Positions 31,052 through 43,427 of a stretch of DNA of 64,000 bases are shown piece after piece. The DNA lies in NCBI GenBank assembly GCA_019137255.1, contig WPDH01000013.1:124001-188000 (forward strand), given 5' to 3'. Under the pieces are notes generated by a model. The model did not search any database and was not told where the DNA came from. It saw only the letters and a program-made list of their open reading frames with translations. The translations under genes and the position numbers were made by a program. The DNA is from Corinectria fuckeliana. Lineage: Eukaryota > Ascomycota > Sordariomycetes > Hypocreales > Nectriaceae. Within the stretch, counting starts at the first letter, position 1. Each line of letters begins with the position of its first letter.

Positions 31052-32586
31052 TTATAGCAGCAGCAAGCCACCAAACATCATGCCAACGACAGCTGAAAGG
31101 ATGCCGGAAACAGAGGTCTGGGGGGCAGCATTCTGCAAGTTGGGGTCGCTGGTCGTCGTGGCCTTGGAGGGTGGGACGACGGCAACCCACGATGTCGAAG
31201 TGAGAGTGGTGATGCCACCATTCTGCATGGTCTCGGTGTAAGTCTTCTTCACGGCGCTAGAGGTCGTTCGAGTGCCCGTGGTGACGGTCTTCTGAGTTGT
31301 CGTCTCCTTCGTCTCCTTGGTAGAAGTAGGCTCATCTAAAGGGGGCTTACGTTAGCAAATCTTATCCAAGCCAAATGATTGGACATGCACGCGGTTCAAA
31401 GTATATTGTGGTCAACTCAAAGATGAGCCGCACTTGCGGGTCTCACAAATGGCAGTGGTAAAATATTGCGAGTTTGGGTTACGGTTTGTATCCTCAGCTC
31501 TGGAGTGAACTTGAAGAACAGGATCCTATCCCACATACCAGAGGTACTGGTTGTCACAGTCGATTCCGGAGACTCGGTGGAGGAAGGACTATCACTAGTA
31601 CTTATAGAATCCGTCGACGAAAAGTCTGTCGAGGATAGAGCCGTCTTAGACGAAAAAGAAGCAGAAGAAGCAGAAGAGGTTTCCGGTGGAGACGTACTGA
31701 TGGAGGAGATGGAGACTGTACTACTAGGAGAGGAGGAAGACGTTTCGGAAGGTTGCTCTTCCGAAGTGGACGTACCGGAATCAGCAGTTGAAGAAGCGGC
31801 CTCACTGGCGGTAGACTGGGAGTCCTCGGTGGTGGTTTCAGCTGCCGTGGTAGCGTCATCCGTAGACGCAGGTGCCGAGGATGTCTCAGTAGATGAGGGA
31901 GTATCTTCCTGGGTGGAGGTGGCAGCTTCCTGGGTAGTGGCAGCTTCCTGAGTTGTGGTGTCCGGGGCTGCTGAAGTAGAAGCTGCGTCTGTTTTCGTGT
32001 TAGATGGTTGGTCCGATTCGGAAGCCGCAGTTGAGGGCTCACTCGTCTCGGTAGCCTGGGTCTCGGTGGCCTGAGTTTCGGTGACTTGGGTCTCAGTAGC
32101 CTCGGTAGCTGTAGCCACGGTATCTGAGGCTTGCTCGGTGGAAGCTGCTGTAGCTGAAGGTTGAGTGACAGCATCCGTGGTTCCAGCGGCGGAATCGGTG
32201 CTGCCGGCGGCGCCTGGGGTGTTGGCGCTGTCTTGTCGCCTGGCGAGCTGGGCCATGTAATCGGACAGATTTCGCTTGTGGCCAGGGACGGCTTGCTTGA
32301 GGCTCAACTCCCCGTTCAAGGCATGGCGGATATGGCCTGGGCAAACGCCGGTGGCACCACCAATGGAAACCAGTCCGATACCCAGCAAGCAGCAGACTGC
32401 CAGGGCAATGAGAGCTCGCCGGGCATACGAACTCGTCCGAGTTTCGTCACTGGAGTAGTCGAGTTCCTCATCCTCGTAGTAGTCCTCGAATTCGGTCTCT
32501 TCCTTGGTCATGGTCCTCTCCTCTCCGTTGGTGCTCAGTAGTCCGGCCTCCATGTTGTAGTCGTGCTTGGAATCGAAGGACGCCAT
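31052..32586 (-). CDS. Ser/Thr-rich mucin-like surface protein with two hydrophobic ends
   Basis: Exons 32586-31539 and 31335-31052 give 443 residues. Residues 1-55 are acidic and hydrophilic. Residues 57-80 form one membrane segment preceded by RR. A long Ser/Thr/Ala/Pro-rich region (about 125-350) with ATETQ-type repeats follows and should be heavily O-mannosylated. The second exon keeps this character and ends in a hydrophobic stretch (SGILSAVVGMMFGGLLLL) right at the stop codon, like a GPI-attachment signal. No known domain is present. It is probably a cell-surface or wall-associated protein. The 203-nt intron (GTATGT donor, CTAAC branch, TTTAG acceptor) is essential to the model; reading through it gives a false C-terminus. 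Confidence 0.75.
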
Positions 32587-35500
32587 TTTGGGAAGCGAGC
32601 CAAGAGAGTTTTGTAGTGTGCAGCGGGCAGCAGGTGCAGACTGCAACCCTAACTAGCGGAGGGCCGATCTCAACGAGGTACGCAGGTAGGTAGGCAGGTA
32701 CCTTGGAACCGAGGCCGTTACACTTGGAGGCGAGTATGCAGGAGCGTCGTGTTTACCTAGGTGTGCAGTTGCATGCGTGAGGCGAAGTGGACCGGTGATT
32801 TGGCGCCGAGGAAGATCAATGAGTGGCCGGAAGGGTCTCGAGATGGTGACTAGGCTGGGAGAGAGTCGGGTGAGGTGTGAGGGATGAGGAGGGGAGGGAG
32901 GGTATCTCTTTATCGATGATGGAAAGATGTCGTGGGGTGCGGAGCCTCGGTGGGCTGGTGTGTGCCAAGAGACCGGCGACAAACCGGGGAGGGGCCGTGT
33001 GTCTAGTGAGGGAAGGAGACGGAGTGAGAGGCTCTTGGTGTTTTGATCTATTAGTCTACCAAGGCAAAAGCAAGAAACGGAGAGAAGCAAGTCACAAAAC
33101 GGGTACGAGCTCAGCCTACATCGGCGGACTGGCAGGTAACACGAGGGTGTCCTGTCGAGCCACGGCGCCGACGTGCAGAGATATGGGGCCACAGGGCTCC
33201 ACGAGCGCCCAAAAACAGACCTGGGACTGGGCTAGTGCGAGACCGTAGTCCATCCATACTAACGTACAATTAGTGCCAGCCCCGCGGTGCGTAGTGCGTA
33301 ATTAGTACATAGTAGTCCGGGAGAGGAGAGCTGAAGGCTGAGAGGGCTATTGAGAGTTTGTTCTGGACTGCTGCTCTGCGGTGGTGGCGAAGGGTCAAGC
33401 AGGAGCCTACATAGTCTAGTAGGTACGAGCCCTGTTGCTTTTTTGGGCTCGGGACGGGAGGGCTGTGCTGTGCTGTTAGCTTAGATGAGGGACACTTTTA
33501 GCCAAAGCCATCCCGGTTTCCCCCCTAAAAAGACCCAACCGACTGCGCTGTTCCGCGGGTTCTTTTCACGAGTGATGATGCCTCCCGTATCGAGCCCATG
33601 GCCTTCCTCAGTGGAGCAATGAGCAACGACGGACGGACGGTGCCTGGGTTCGGAGGAGCTGGGGGACAGGGCCGCGGATCGAGGCCTGGAAAGGGGACGG
33701 GACCAGGGAAGCCGGCCGTGGAGTGGTGGCCGCCCAGAACCTAAGGCTTTGGGGTATATTTCAGGTGAGGTTAGGCCTAGATATGGTGGCTGCTTAGGCG
33801 CTGCCCGAGTAAGTTAGCGGTTCGGACAGGTTCCCTAGTAGGGGCCTACTACTAGTGCCTACTAGTATGTACGTCCATAGTTGTGAAGCTAGCACTGAGA
33901 CGAGCGGGTTGCACAACGTGGAGGCTGGCTGCCATTGAGGCGCCATGAACATCTCCTGCATACTACTTGTAGCTTGCTCAGACCAATCGAGTGTTGGAGG
34001 ACTTTCAATTCTGCAAACACTCATTGTTTCTCCTGACCGACCTGCTGTCCATTGCTATTGCAAAGCATTGGAGACGGCGTCACACAGTCCCTTGCATTTA
34101 GGTGACAACAACGCCAGACATACGTACGACCATCTAAACAAAAAACAAACACAAGCAGGGATGCATCCTTTTTTTCTTGTTTATCTCTTCCCTTCTTTCT
34201 TTCTCACTGGTGTACCTCCGCACAGTTGTGCTGCGTGCATCCCCCTCCACACACACCCACCAAGCGCCGGGCTACCGGCTTAGAGGCCTACCGGACTTTC
34301 TCATTAATAACTCCTGGGTCCCGCGTTGGGGCTGAAAAGTGATGTCACTGTGGGTGGGCGTCTGAGTTTAAAGGTGATCCGTCCGAGGAGCATCAAAACT
34401 CCAAATCTCACATTTGCACATGGCGCTCGTATTTCTTTTTTTGTCATGGTGGCTTTCACTGCCTCTGTCTTGTCGATGTTCCTCCGTGTTTGCCCAATGT
34501 TCGCCATCACAGCCCTCCGTATCAAGTGCTCCGTGAGATACGCCCTTGGCGTGCTTCTGCTCTATTCCTGTTGAGAATACGAGGCAATCGGCACAACCAC
34601 CCGCGTCCATCCGTCGTAAGCGAGTAAGCGATCGGGCCCAGCCCATTGGTTCCGGCCGGCCAGAGCTTCTGCGAATACCCCGTTCCCCGTCCCATTCTTG
34701 CCGTTGATTCCCATACAATCTTGTCCCCTGTTCCCTGTTTCACCACCACCCTTGTCGTGGGTGCTGTCTTGGCGCCGACGAGAGCTTGGGTGGCCGGGCG
34801 GGGGGTTGCTGTGACTGTCAACCGCCAATCCTGGTTCTTGCTTGCTTGTTTCTTACGTAGTAGGCCTAAGTTCTTCCCTTGCCTTGCTGGTTTTCGAGCT
34901 CCACGACGTAAGCAGCCCGGGACAGAAGGACGCGCGCTGCTGCATGCATGGGATGTCCCAGCCTGGCCATCAACACGCAGCATCAACAGGGTGGTAGCCA
35001 ACGAGAAGCTTGCTTCACGGAGCTCTTGCAGCGGTCCAGGCCCTCAACTCTCAGCTGGGTGATAAGCGGAGGAAACGACGGCGTCTCATCAGGCTCTTGT
35101 TGTTGATGAATGTCTCAGTCTCCGACAAGCTGTACAGCACGCCATTGTCAACAATTATCCCCTGCGAATCCCCCCCGCCTTGGTTGCTCATCGCAATGGA
35201 CGGTGGAGGTCTGAGCTGAGTCCATGACCCGACCGATACCGTCCTACTATGTAAACGTCCGTGTCCTCAAAATCATTAGAACCATGTCATGGCCGACCGA
35301 GATCAGTTCATGGCTCCCATGTTCAGAGGCTCCGCCCGGCGAGCCCGTCGCCCGTGTTGCTAGCTTCGGGTTGCCAAGGGGCCATGATGGAGCGTCCGGA
35401 TCTGGCGGCTCAACAACAGCGATCGGGACTGGGCAACACTAACAAACTCCGCTGGGTTCTCCATTGTCTCCATCGGAACCTCGTACACCTTCCAAAACAT

Positions 35501-37073
35501 CGTCACCAGCGCTGCCACGGCGGATCTTGAAGAACAGTTTTCGACCGCATTGTATTATGAATAAGCTCAGGGTTGCGTTGTTATTGAGGAGGTTGGGTCC
35601 CCCAAACCTGTTACCCGGCCTGACCTGACAACTCTGAGATGCGGAGAACGCTCGACCCCCAGTCCAATGGAAGCACGGCTTACTTCTCTCGCTGCGTCTG
35701 ACAAACGCCATCCGAGTCCACAGGACTCCAGCCACCGAGTTGCCATGAATGGACCGTGTTGTTGCGGCATTCACAACTTAAAATCCCCAAACACGCCACT
35801 AGAACAACTAGGCGGGGGTTGGTGTCTCCGTCGGAGCTGGGAAATACTATGTAGCTTCACGAGCGTATCGAGTACCAAGTGGAGATGGTGGTGCGAGAAC
35901 GTCCGCCGTAGATTGTTTTCTCTGTCGAGGCTCGCCTTAATTGTTAGACTGTTGAGCCCCGGAAGCTTTGAAGATCAGCCAGTCACCTCCAACACTGCAG
36001 TACTCGTACACAACGGGCATGGCAGCAAGCCCTGACGAGTTGAGGTGGGCTTGGCCGGGCTTTGGCTGACGAGTCTGACGTGTCACTGCCGCCGCAATTG
36101 AGGTCGCGACCCCGCCTGCAGAAGTGCAGATGCACCCTCCAAGATGGCAGCATGCAGCCATTAACTAGACCTGACAACCTGCGATGCTGGTACGAATAAT
36201 CGTACGCACAATGGCACTGCACTGCACTGCACAGTACGAGATGGCCCCGGTACTTGCAAGATGGTTGCCTTTCCAATCGCCACCGTGCACGCGATGTCAG
36301 GTTTCCTCCTCCACACCGTTGTCTATAATTATCCACGGCGAACAGGAGACTTTTCCGTAACTTAGCGGTCGATTCGATCAACGATGTGATGCTCACGTGT
36401 CTACGGCTCTATGTGGCCTTTGCCTCGTGACAGTGACCGAAAACATTTGCCCACTTCTCTTTTTTTGCCGGCACATGTATTATTCATTAGATTTTCAATC
36501 ATTATACTAATACATCGTGGTGCTTGAGAACTTCGTGCGTGTCAGATACCGCAAGCGAACGATGCAATATCATCCAGCACATCTCCGTCCTCCAACGCCA
36601 GTGTGACGATGCCAGGGCACTTTATTATTGACAAATACTTTGTACGCAATGACTCCAATCAATCTTCTAAGCCTCAGTTCACGTGACGCATCTCTGTGGC
36701 TTGTGTCAGCCCCTACCTACGTACTGGACTACGTAGCTTCCATGTTGAAAGCCCGTGCCTAGCCTACTAGTAGCGTTGTTGGTCCAGCTTGGCTGTGGCT
36801 GACTGGTAATTGAAGGCTGACGAAACAGGTCGCCCCAGCTAGAGGCCACTTTCACATGATGAAGAAAGACGGTCTACCCTCGTCCTCCATGTCAGCCTCC
36901 GCCATCGGTGTTGATTTCGTCCCGGTCGTGAAGTCGCTGCCAGGAGCCTCTTGAGAAGCTGCCTACGTAATCTCCAGCGACGCGCCTCTCCTCCGCCTCT
37001 CCTCCACGCGCATTCCCGCATACCCTCCTCCGTCATCTTCAATGGTCCCCTGGCGAATCTCGACAGCCTCGTC
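32587..37073. other. 4.5-kb gene-free region
   Basis: No protein family is seen in six frames. Open frames of up to about 180 codons are present but overlap, lack motifs and lie in GC-rich DNA where chance open frames are common. The left part is the promoter of the mucin-like gene; TAC-rich palindromic motifs occur at about 32680-32705, 33295-33320, 33410-33430 and 33835-33870. The stretch 36470-36680 is AT-rich. The last ~120 bases are the leader of the dolichol kinase gene. Confidence 0.5.
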
Positions 37074-39794
37074 ATGCCCGAGCCTCTTGGACCCGAGTCG
37101 CTGAATGCCCTCGACCCCGACGAACAGCACCGCCTGAGAGCCCTCTCGCGATCTCCGCATCCGTACCACCACCAAACCGCTGACCTGCCCCATCCCTCTG
37201 AGCGCTTCGCCCGACCCAACGGCTCCGCGCCATCGGCCAAGCAGGACGATGGCGGGGGGTTGCTCTCCCCCACGGCATACCCTTCGCTCGCCAAGGACTC
37301 GCCCCAGCCCAGCGACAGCGGGTCCGAGGCCGACGATGAACACTACTGGAAGGGCCTGCCTGCGCCCAAGGCCAAGCCTCACAAAGGGCTGAGGGGTCTC
37401 AATGAGCCTCTCTCCGGATCCTCCACGCCGCTGCCTTCTCCGGTCAGACTGGAGCCAGCTGGCGCACAGCTCGGGGACAAGGCATTCGCAACAGATGGCA
37501 TGCCGGAACCTCGCCGCGTGTTCGATGCTATACGCCGTAAGAAGGTCATTATGCGACGAGCAACAGAGGGCGGTATCGTCCTAGCATTAGGCGTCATGGT
37601 TGCCTCAAACCCTGGGGTGTCGCGATTATTGGGTGTCTGGGGAACAGGTGTGTGGTCCCCGTTTCCATGTCTCATGATGACCATCATCTAACGCCTTGCA
37701 GATATCAAACTCCTTAGTCTTTCATATACCGCTGTCCTCGTACTCTATCCCCTTCGAGTAATCGCCTCCTCATACCGGAATCGCCGCCCTTCACGACGGA
37801 TACCCCTCGAGCTTCCTGCGAGTTTCGATCCCGCCCCTTTATTATACCCCCCCGCGATTACACTGTTCGTCTCGCTCCTCGTTTCGACCAGCAGCCCCGC
37901 AGGCGTACTCCCCAACGTCATCCTGAGTATCTGCTCAATCCCACAGAAGCTCGTTCCTAAGGTCGACCCTTACGCCACGTACGACGTTATTTTCTGGACT
38001 CTCACTTGCCTCCCCTTAATCTGGGACTCTGCATACAAGGATCGCCTATCATCCAACCACAAACCCTCGTTGTTATCAGAGGAGACGCTTGTGCTACTGT
38101 ACCCCTTGCACCAGACACTGTGCGTCGTGCTGCATCATCTTACCACAACCAGCCTGTTGACAGCTGAGCTGCAGCTCTTGTCGGTTGCGCTTATCAACGT
38201 CCTGCTTCTGGCCTCTTCTCCCCAGGCCCAGATTCTCAAGGCTCTCCTTTGGGGAGGTGGGCTAGGCCTGCTTTTATTTTGCGCTCCCGTGATAAGGTGG
38301 GGGATCGCGCTGGCAAGGGTCCCGAAATGGAGGTTCCGACGAGTCGAGAGCTCTCAAAACATACCCGTCTTAAAGAGGCTTGCCCACTTCCTATCATTGC
38401 GGCGTGTCAAGAATGAGCTGCTGGGCTCGAATTTCGACGATGCCACTTATGATACATCTGAGTCATCCGAAGACGAGGTAGGCCCAGTGACGTTTAAGAG
38501 GCCGTCAAAAGTTCAAACCTTTGGACCTAGCGAGGCATCACCAGGCGCTGACAGCCTCCCCTCCTCTCCCACAGCGGGCGAGGCGACCTTTGCAAATGGA
38601 AACTCGTTCATGCGGAGGCATACACTCCCATATATCGATAAGGTGGTTCGGCGCAATGCGACACATACTCCCTCTGGCCGGAGGAAGCGGGCTACTTCAA
38701 TGTCTGTACGGCCGTACTTCAAGCTAACCCAGAGTCAAGCGACTATGAAAAAATGGCTGTATGCCGCATATATATACGCGAGCGTTCTGTCGATAGCTTT
38801 GATTGGTATCCGTACATACCTGCAGAAGTCTGCGTTCAATGGCAACGAGCCTATTGGATGGGCGTTGGGCTACCTCTTCGGCGACCTGCCCTGGTTCAGG
38901 TTCCAAGTCGTCAATGCCAACTTGGAGAGATGGATATGTCTTCCTGTCCGATCGGGGGACGACGAACACCAGTGTCATCTGGGCTGGGTGCAGCATATCC
39001 GCCACAACGATTTTGGGGAAGCAAACACGCGTCTGCTAATCAGCGTGTATCTACTCTCCATCCTTGTTATTGGGCTCCTGGTCGTCTTCCAGTTGAAGGA
39101 CATTTACGAAGTCGACACACGCCGGAAGGTCTTCCATTTCATGATGGTGGGTATGTTCCTCCCGACAACTTTCATCGACCCAACCTATGCGGCTCTGGCG
39201 CTTTCTCTCGTCCTAGCTGTCTTCCTGCTTCTTGATCTCCTGAGAGCAAGCCAGCTGCCGCCCCTGTCCAAGCCCATCGCATCCTTCCTTGCACCTTACG
39301 TCGACGGCAGGGACTTCCGAGGCCCAGTCGTCATCTCTCACATCTTCCTCCTCATCGGTTGCGCCATACCCCTCTGGTTGGCCCTGGCTTCTCTGTCCCG
39401 GACCGGCTCCGACTATCTTGCCGGGTGGGAGGTCCCCACCAGAGACGTCAGCATGGTCTCCGGGGTCATCTGCGTCGGCTTAGGAGACGCGGCCGCCTCT
39501 CTCATCGGTCGTCGCTACGGACGCAGAAAATGGGTCTGGGGCGGCGGCAAGAGCCTTGAAGGCAGTGTTGCATTCGCCGCAGCCGTCTTCGTCGGCATCG
39601 CCGCCGCAAGCTTTTGGCTCCGGCTCGGCGGCTGGCCCGTCACCGACGAGCAGACTAGCCTCGCCACGAGTGCCCGGAACGCCGGGATGTGTGCCTCGAT
39701 GGCGAGTCTTACGGAGACCGTCCTAACGGGCGGAAACGATAACGTCATCGTGCCAGTGGTGCTATGGACGTGTGTGAAAAGTCTTGGGATTTGA
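37074..39794 (+). CDS. SEC59: Dolichol kinase
   Basis: Exons 37074-37647 and 37702-39794 give 888 residues. The enzyme phosphorylates dolichol with CTP at the ER membrane, supplying dolichyl phosphate for N-glycosylation, O-mannosylation and GPI synthesis. Residues 1-185 are a disordered, Pro/Ser-rich extension absent from the ~520-residue yeast Sec59. Many membrane segments follow, interrupted by a hydrophilic loop around residues 400-520. The conserved CTP-binding/catalytic region is in the last 110 residues: GLGDAAASLIGRRYGRRKW near 785, GGGKSLEGSVA, and the DNVIVPVVLW segment. The upstream frame is open but has no earlier ATG of good context, so 37074 is chosen. The intron has a CTAAC branch and rebuilds an Asp codon. 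It converges on ORC2. Confidence 0.92.
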
Positions 39795-40147
39795 TATAGC
39801 GCCGAGCGACGGCAATGGCGAGGCGGCGTTTTGGGGTGGTGATGGTTCTGGTCAGATAAATAAGGACATGTGGCCGACGACCCAAATAGAAACGAATGAA
39901 TGCTCATGAAATTTTGCGATACGAGTCACGCTTCGCTGTCCGGGTTTTACTTGGAGTACTCTGTCGATACTCGAGCAATACAAGATTCACAAGCCAGGCC
40001 TCCAGATCTACTCTAAAAGGTAATTTCTCGTTGGAGTAAATCGCGATATAACAACACTCAAGTTGTATCGTATTTTAATACACCATTGCTTGCTCCCATC
40101 AAAAACTCTAGTTTATTTGTACTCTTACATAGTGATAAGTCATCATG
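39795..40147. other. Convergent intergenic region SEC59/ORC2
   Basis: This is a short 3' flank shared by two genes; AT-rich, no gene seen. Confidence 0.6.
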
Positions 40148-41940
40148 TCATGCCGTGAGGTCTTCCAATATCGCTCCCAACTCGTCCCCCCTGAATGGAA
40201 GACTCAGTAACTCCGTTCCAAGAGGATCTTTCATGCTCGTGATGATCTGGTGATCGTGGAATCTAAAAATGGTCAGCAAGGTTTCTCCAGATTAGTTTGC
40301 TCGAACCAAACTCACTCTTTCAGCAGCGTGCGGAACGCCATCTCGGAACTGCAGATGAACTCCTCGACCGCCTTGTTGTACACCATACGGTACTCGACTC
40401 CCGTGGGCTCGTCTCCCGTCCCGCCCCCTTCCTCCTCCATGGCAAGGAGGACTTCCATGACAAGCAGGCTGAACAGCTTCTTAGCATTCTCGGGCAAACT
40501 GCGCAGAACGAAGGCCACGCCCTCGCGGCCGTTGACGCGGTGGGCGTTGCGGCCAAGCAGCTCGTGGACGTCGTCGACGACGTCGAGCTCGACGGCGTAG
40601 GGCGCAAAGGTGGTGCAGTCGTGGAAGACGAAGTTGAGCGAGGACCGCACGCCAATGTCCCAGAGGAGCGAGAAGTCGGGCGTGTCGGCCGAGCACACGA
40701 CGCGCACCCGCGGGTGGGCGGCGAGCTGGGCGAGGGCGACGTGGTAGCCGGGCTTGCGCAGGGGGGGCGCGTCGATGCTGTTGATGACGAGGGTGAGGGT
40801 CATGTCGGTGGTGGCGAGCTGGGAGAGGATGGACTGGACCATGATGGGGGGCTGGGCGAGGGGGATCCGTTGCGTGGGGTCGACGGCGTTTCCAACGTTG
40901 CTGAGGATCTCTCGCATGGTCGTCGTGTGGGCGTAGCCGTTGATCATGACAATCTTGTCGCCCTCGTCCGCCCTCCTGCGCGCATGCAAGTGAGTCGCCA
41001 GCTGGTGCAGCAGCTTCCTCTTGGAGCCGAACCCGTAGAGGCACACGCCGAAGCCCTGCGAGATCTCGAAGGTCCACTGGGGGAAGGACTCGGCGTGCAG
41101 GCTCTCCAGATACTCAATGTCCGCGGCGTGGCGATCTGAGGTGTCCTTGACGATTGTAAAGTACTCGTCGTGGGTGAGCAGGACCAAGGACCCAAAGGTG
41201 TTGTTGGAAGTCTTGGGCCGCCCGGGTTTGTTGTGCGCAAAGTATAGCTCGTGGGGTGGCAGATCGCGAGGGGGCGTTGGAGACCGGGCTTTTCGAGGTC
41301 GTCCTTTGCGGCGAGGCGTCTTGGAGGGTGTTGCAGCTTCGTCGACGGCCGAAGTGTCCGCCGTCGGCACGCCCTCGCCCTCTTCAAGATCCTCGTCCTC
41401 CTCGTCCTCGCTCGAGTCAATGATCTGCCTCGGGAGTCCGCCGTTGTCTTCCTCGTCCGTGAGCTCGTCGCCCACTACGTGCTCTATGTATGCTCGTGCG
41501 CTCTTCCTCCGCGCGGATCGATCTGCTGCCTGTCGTAGCGGAGTGAGCCCACCCGCGCCGGTCGTCTTTTTCGTCGGGGTCGTGAAGTTTGCGGTCCGGG
41601 TGGCCTTGGGCGTCGGGGTGTCCCCGTCCCCATTCACGACGGGCTTCGCTTTCGGTGGCCGGCCTCGACGTTTGGGGGCTGGCTTTGGTGTATCATCGTC
41701 CTTTAAGGGAGAGCTCGCGGCGGCGATGGGTAGATCCACGGCCACATCCGCCTGTGCCTGGCTGTCCGACTCCGTGTCGTCGATCGTGGGCGAGTAGCGA
41801 GAGCTTCGTTGTCGCTTCGAGGGCGTCGTCTCGAGGTCGGATTCTGGGATAGCAACTAGCTCCTGGTGGTTCCGTTTCCGCAGGGACCTAGGCTCCTCAA
41901 CTTGCTCCGGCACATCGGGCTGGGCCTTTTTCCGGGGCAT
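40148..41940 (-). CDS. ORC2: Origin recognition complex subunit 2
   Basis: Exons 41940-40316 and 40262-40148 give 579 residues. The N-terminal half is disordered and basic, with two AT-hook-like cores (RRGRPPK near residue 92 and RKGRPRK near 215). The C-terminal half is the conserved ORC2 AAA-like and winged-helix part, including FGVCLYGFGSKRKLLHQLA and VVCSADTPDFSLLWD. The second exon supplies the conserved end (EFHDHQIITSMKDPLGTEL); ignoring the intron would truncate the protein. ORC2 is a core subunit of the complex that marks replication origins. I chose the ATG at 41940 (MPRKKAQPD). It is divergent from GEP4 with only 240 bases between start codons. Confidence 0.94.
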
Positions 41941-42180
41941 TTTGGCGGGTTGAAGCTTCAGACGATTACAGGGACCGTCCAATCTTCACTGAAAGGGGTT
42001 GGTGAAGCCGGTAGTAACTTGAGGGAGAGTTAGATGCCGTCGCGTTGGAACGCGTGCTCCTAAATTGAACGTGGCGCACTGTGGCGCACGGTTTGAGGCA
42101 CGAGCTTCAGCGCTTCAACACCAGTTCACTCCCTGCTCCAGAACCCCAGACTTCGTCGCAACATATTCAGCAACAGCAAA
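41941..42180. promoter_or_regulatory. Short bidirectional promoter ORC2/GEP4
   Basis: The 240 bases between the two divergent start codons must serve both genes. No TATA box is seen. A duplicated GTGGCGCAC-type element occurs around 42070-42090 (GTGGCGCACTGTGGCGCAC). Confidence 0.6.
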
Positions 42181-42943
42181 ATGAATCTCAATCTTTCCGC
42201 GTCATTAAATATCACACGGCTCTTCTTCAAACCAAGCCTGTGCCTCCCTCATCACACTGTAGCAACTTTCAACGACCTCCCAATTCCTCTAGACAAGGTC
42301 CTGCACAAGAATGGCCAGAAAGCAGACATCAAGGCTGTCGTTCTAGACAAAGACGACTGCTTTGCGTATCCCGACAGCAAGGAGGTATACGGACCTTATA
42401 AGGTGTGTCTCGCCATCCGTATAAGATCTCTTTCCAGTTCACTCGATGCTGACGACTCTTCTCAGGGTCGTTTTGAAGAGCTCAAAGCAGCATACCCTGG
42501 AAGACGGCTCCTGGTAGTATCCAACACGGCCGGCGCCTCTTCCTGGGATAAAGACCTCAGGCAAGCTGCGGAGGTGGAGAAGAATACTGCAGTCCCGGTG
42601 CTGTCTCACACGATCAAGAAGCCCGGATGTGGCGAGGAGATCATGGACTACTTCCGGAATCACCCCGAGACGGGAGTAACGCACCCATCGCAGATTGCAG
42701 TCGTTGGGGACAGGTTGACGACCGACATGATGTTGGCGAACATGATGGGGGGATGGGGATTCTGGGTCAAAGACGGCGTGATGCCCCTGGAGAAGAAGAG
42801 CGTGGTGAGTAGCTAGGTGCCGCAATCGCCCAGGAATGCAAACTGACAACTTCTAGTTCTCGAGAACGGAGCGCCACCTGTCTTCGTTTCTACTTGCGAG
42901 GGGCTGCGCACCTCCTGAACCGCGAAGCATCTTTGAGGAGTAA
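42181..42943 (+). CDS. GEP4: Mitochondrial phosphatidylglycerophosphatase (GEP4, HAD family)
   Basis: Exons 42181-42402, 42466-42804 and 42857-42943 give 215 residues. The enzyme dephosphorylates phosphatidylglycerophosphate in the inner mitochondrial membrane, a step of cardiolipin synthesis. The HAD motif I is LDKDDCFAYPDS; RLLVVSNTAGAS is motif II; the Lys of IKKPG is motif III; and AVVGDRLTTDMMLANMMG is motif IV. The first intron is 63 nt, a multiple of three and free of stops, so the frame stays open through it. Its removal gives the family-consistent YGPYKGRFEELKAAYPGRRL. The third exon is needed to end the protein. It shares a short promoter with ORC2. Confidence 0.93.
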
Positions 42944-43427
42944 TTGTAATCAAAGCACAAAGACCGGCGTCGTCGGTGTTTGTAGAAGACGATAGGCGTT
43001 GCTAGAGCTCCAAACTACCGGCCTCACCATGTGAATCACCCAACAAACACTTGGCCAACGCAGCAGCCAGGAGTTGGCCGACACCCCCCGCACTACAACG
43101 CCGCTCGTGACTGTCGAGGCGAGTGCATGGAGGACTGAATCACTCTTCTCAATGCAGAATCCAACGCTGAGCCAACTCCTATAAAACACGTTCATCCCGA
43201 GACAACCTGGTCAACGTCCAGGAAGTCGAACAGACGTTCTGAATAGGCGACCGTTTCATGGCACCTCAACGCTCTGCCGTCTCTTCCACTATTTAGTTCG
43301 CGCTCCTCGCCTGATAATTCCCCGAGATCTTACACTGTCACCAATTCCCCCGGACACTTCTCTGTCTTCCCCAAGTAGTCTCTTGCTGCATCCTGCACAC
43401 CGCTGTGCGGCACTCATCATCGCCATC
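42944..43427. other. Intergenic region GEP4 to SANT-like gene
   Basis: It holds the 3' flank of GEP4 and the promoter and leader of the next gene. No other feature is seen. Confidence 0.6.

Noticed and set aside
34522..35001. 159-codon minus-strand frame in the gene-free gap
   Set aside because: No family motif, no signal or membrane segment, and overlapped by other random frames.
42805..42856. Stop codon at the end of GEP4 exon 2 as the true end
   Set aside because: A canonical GTGAGT donor, CTGAC branch and CTAG acceptor follow, and the third exon extends a plausible C-terminus in frame.
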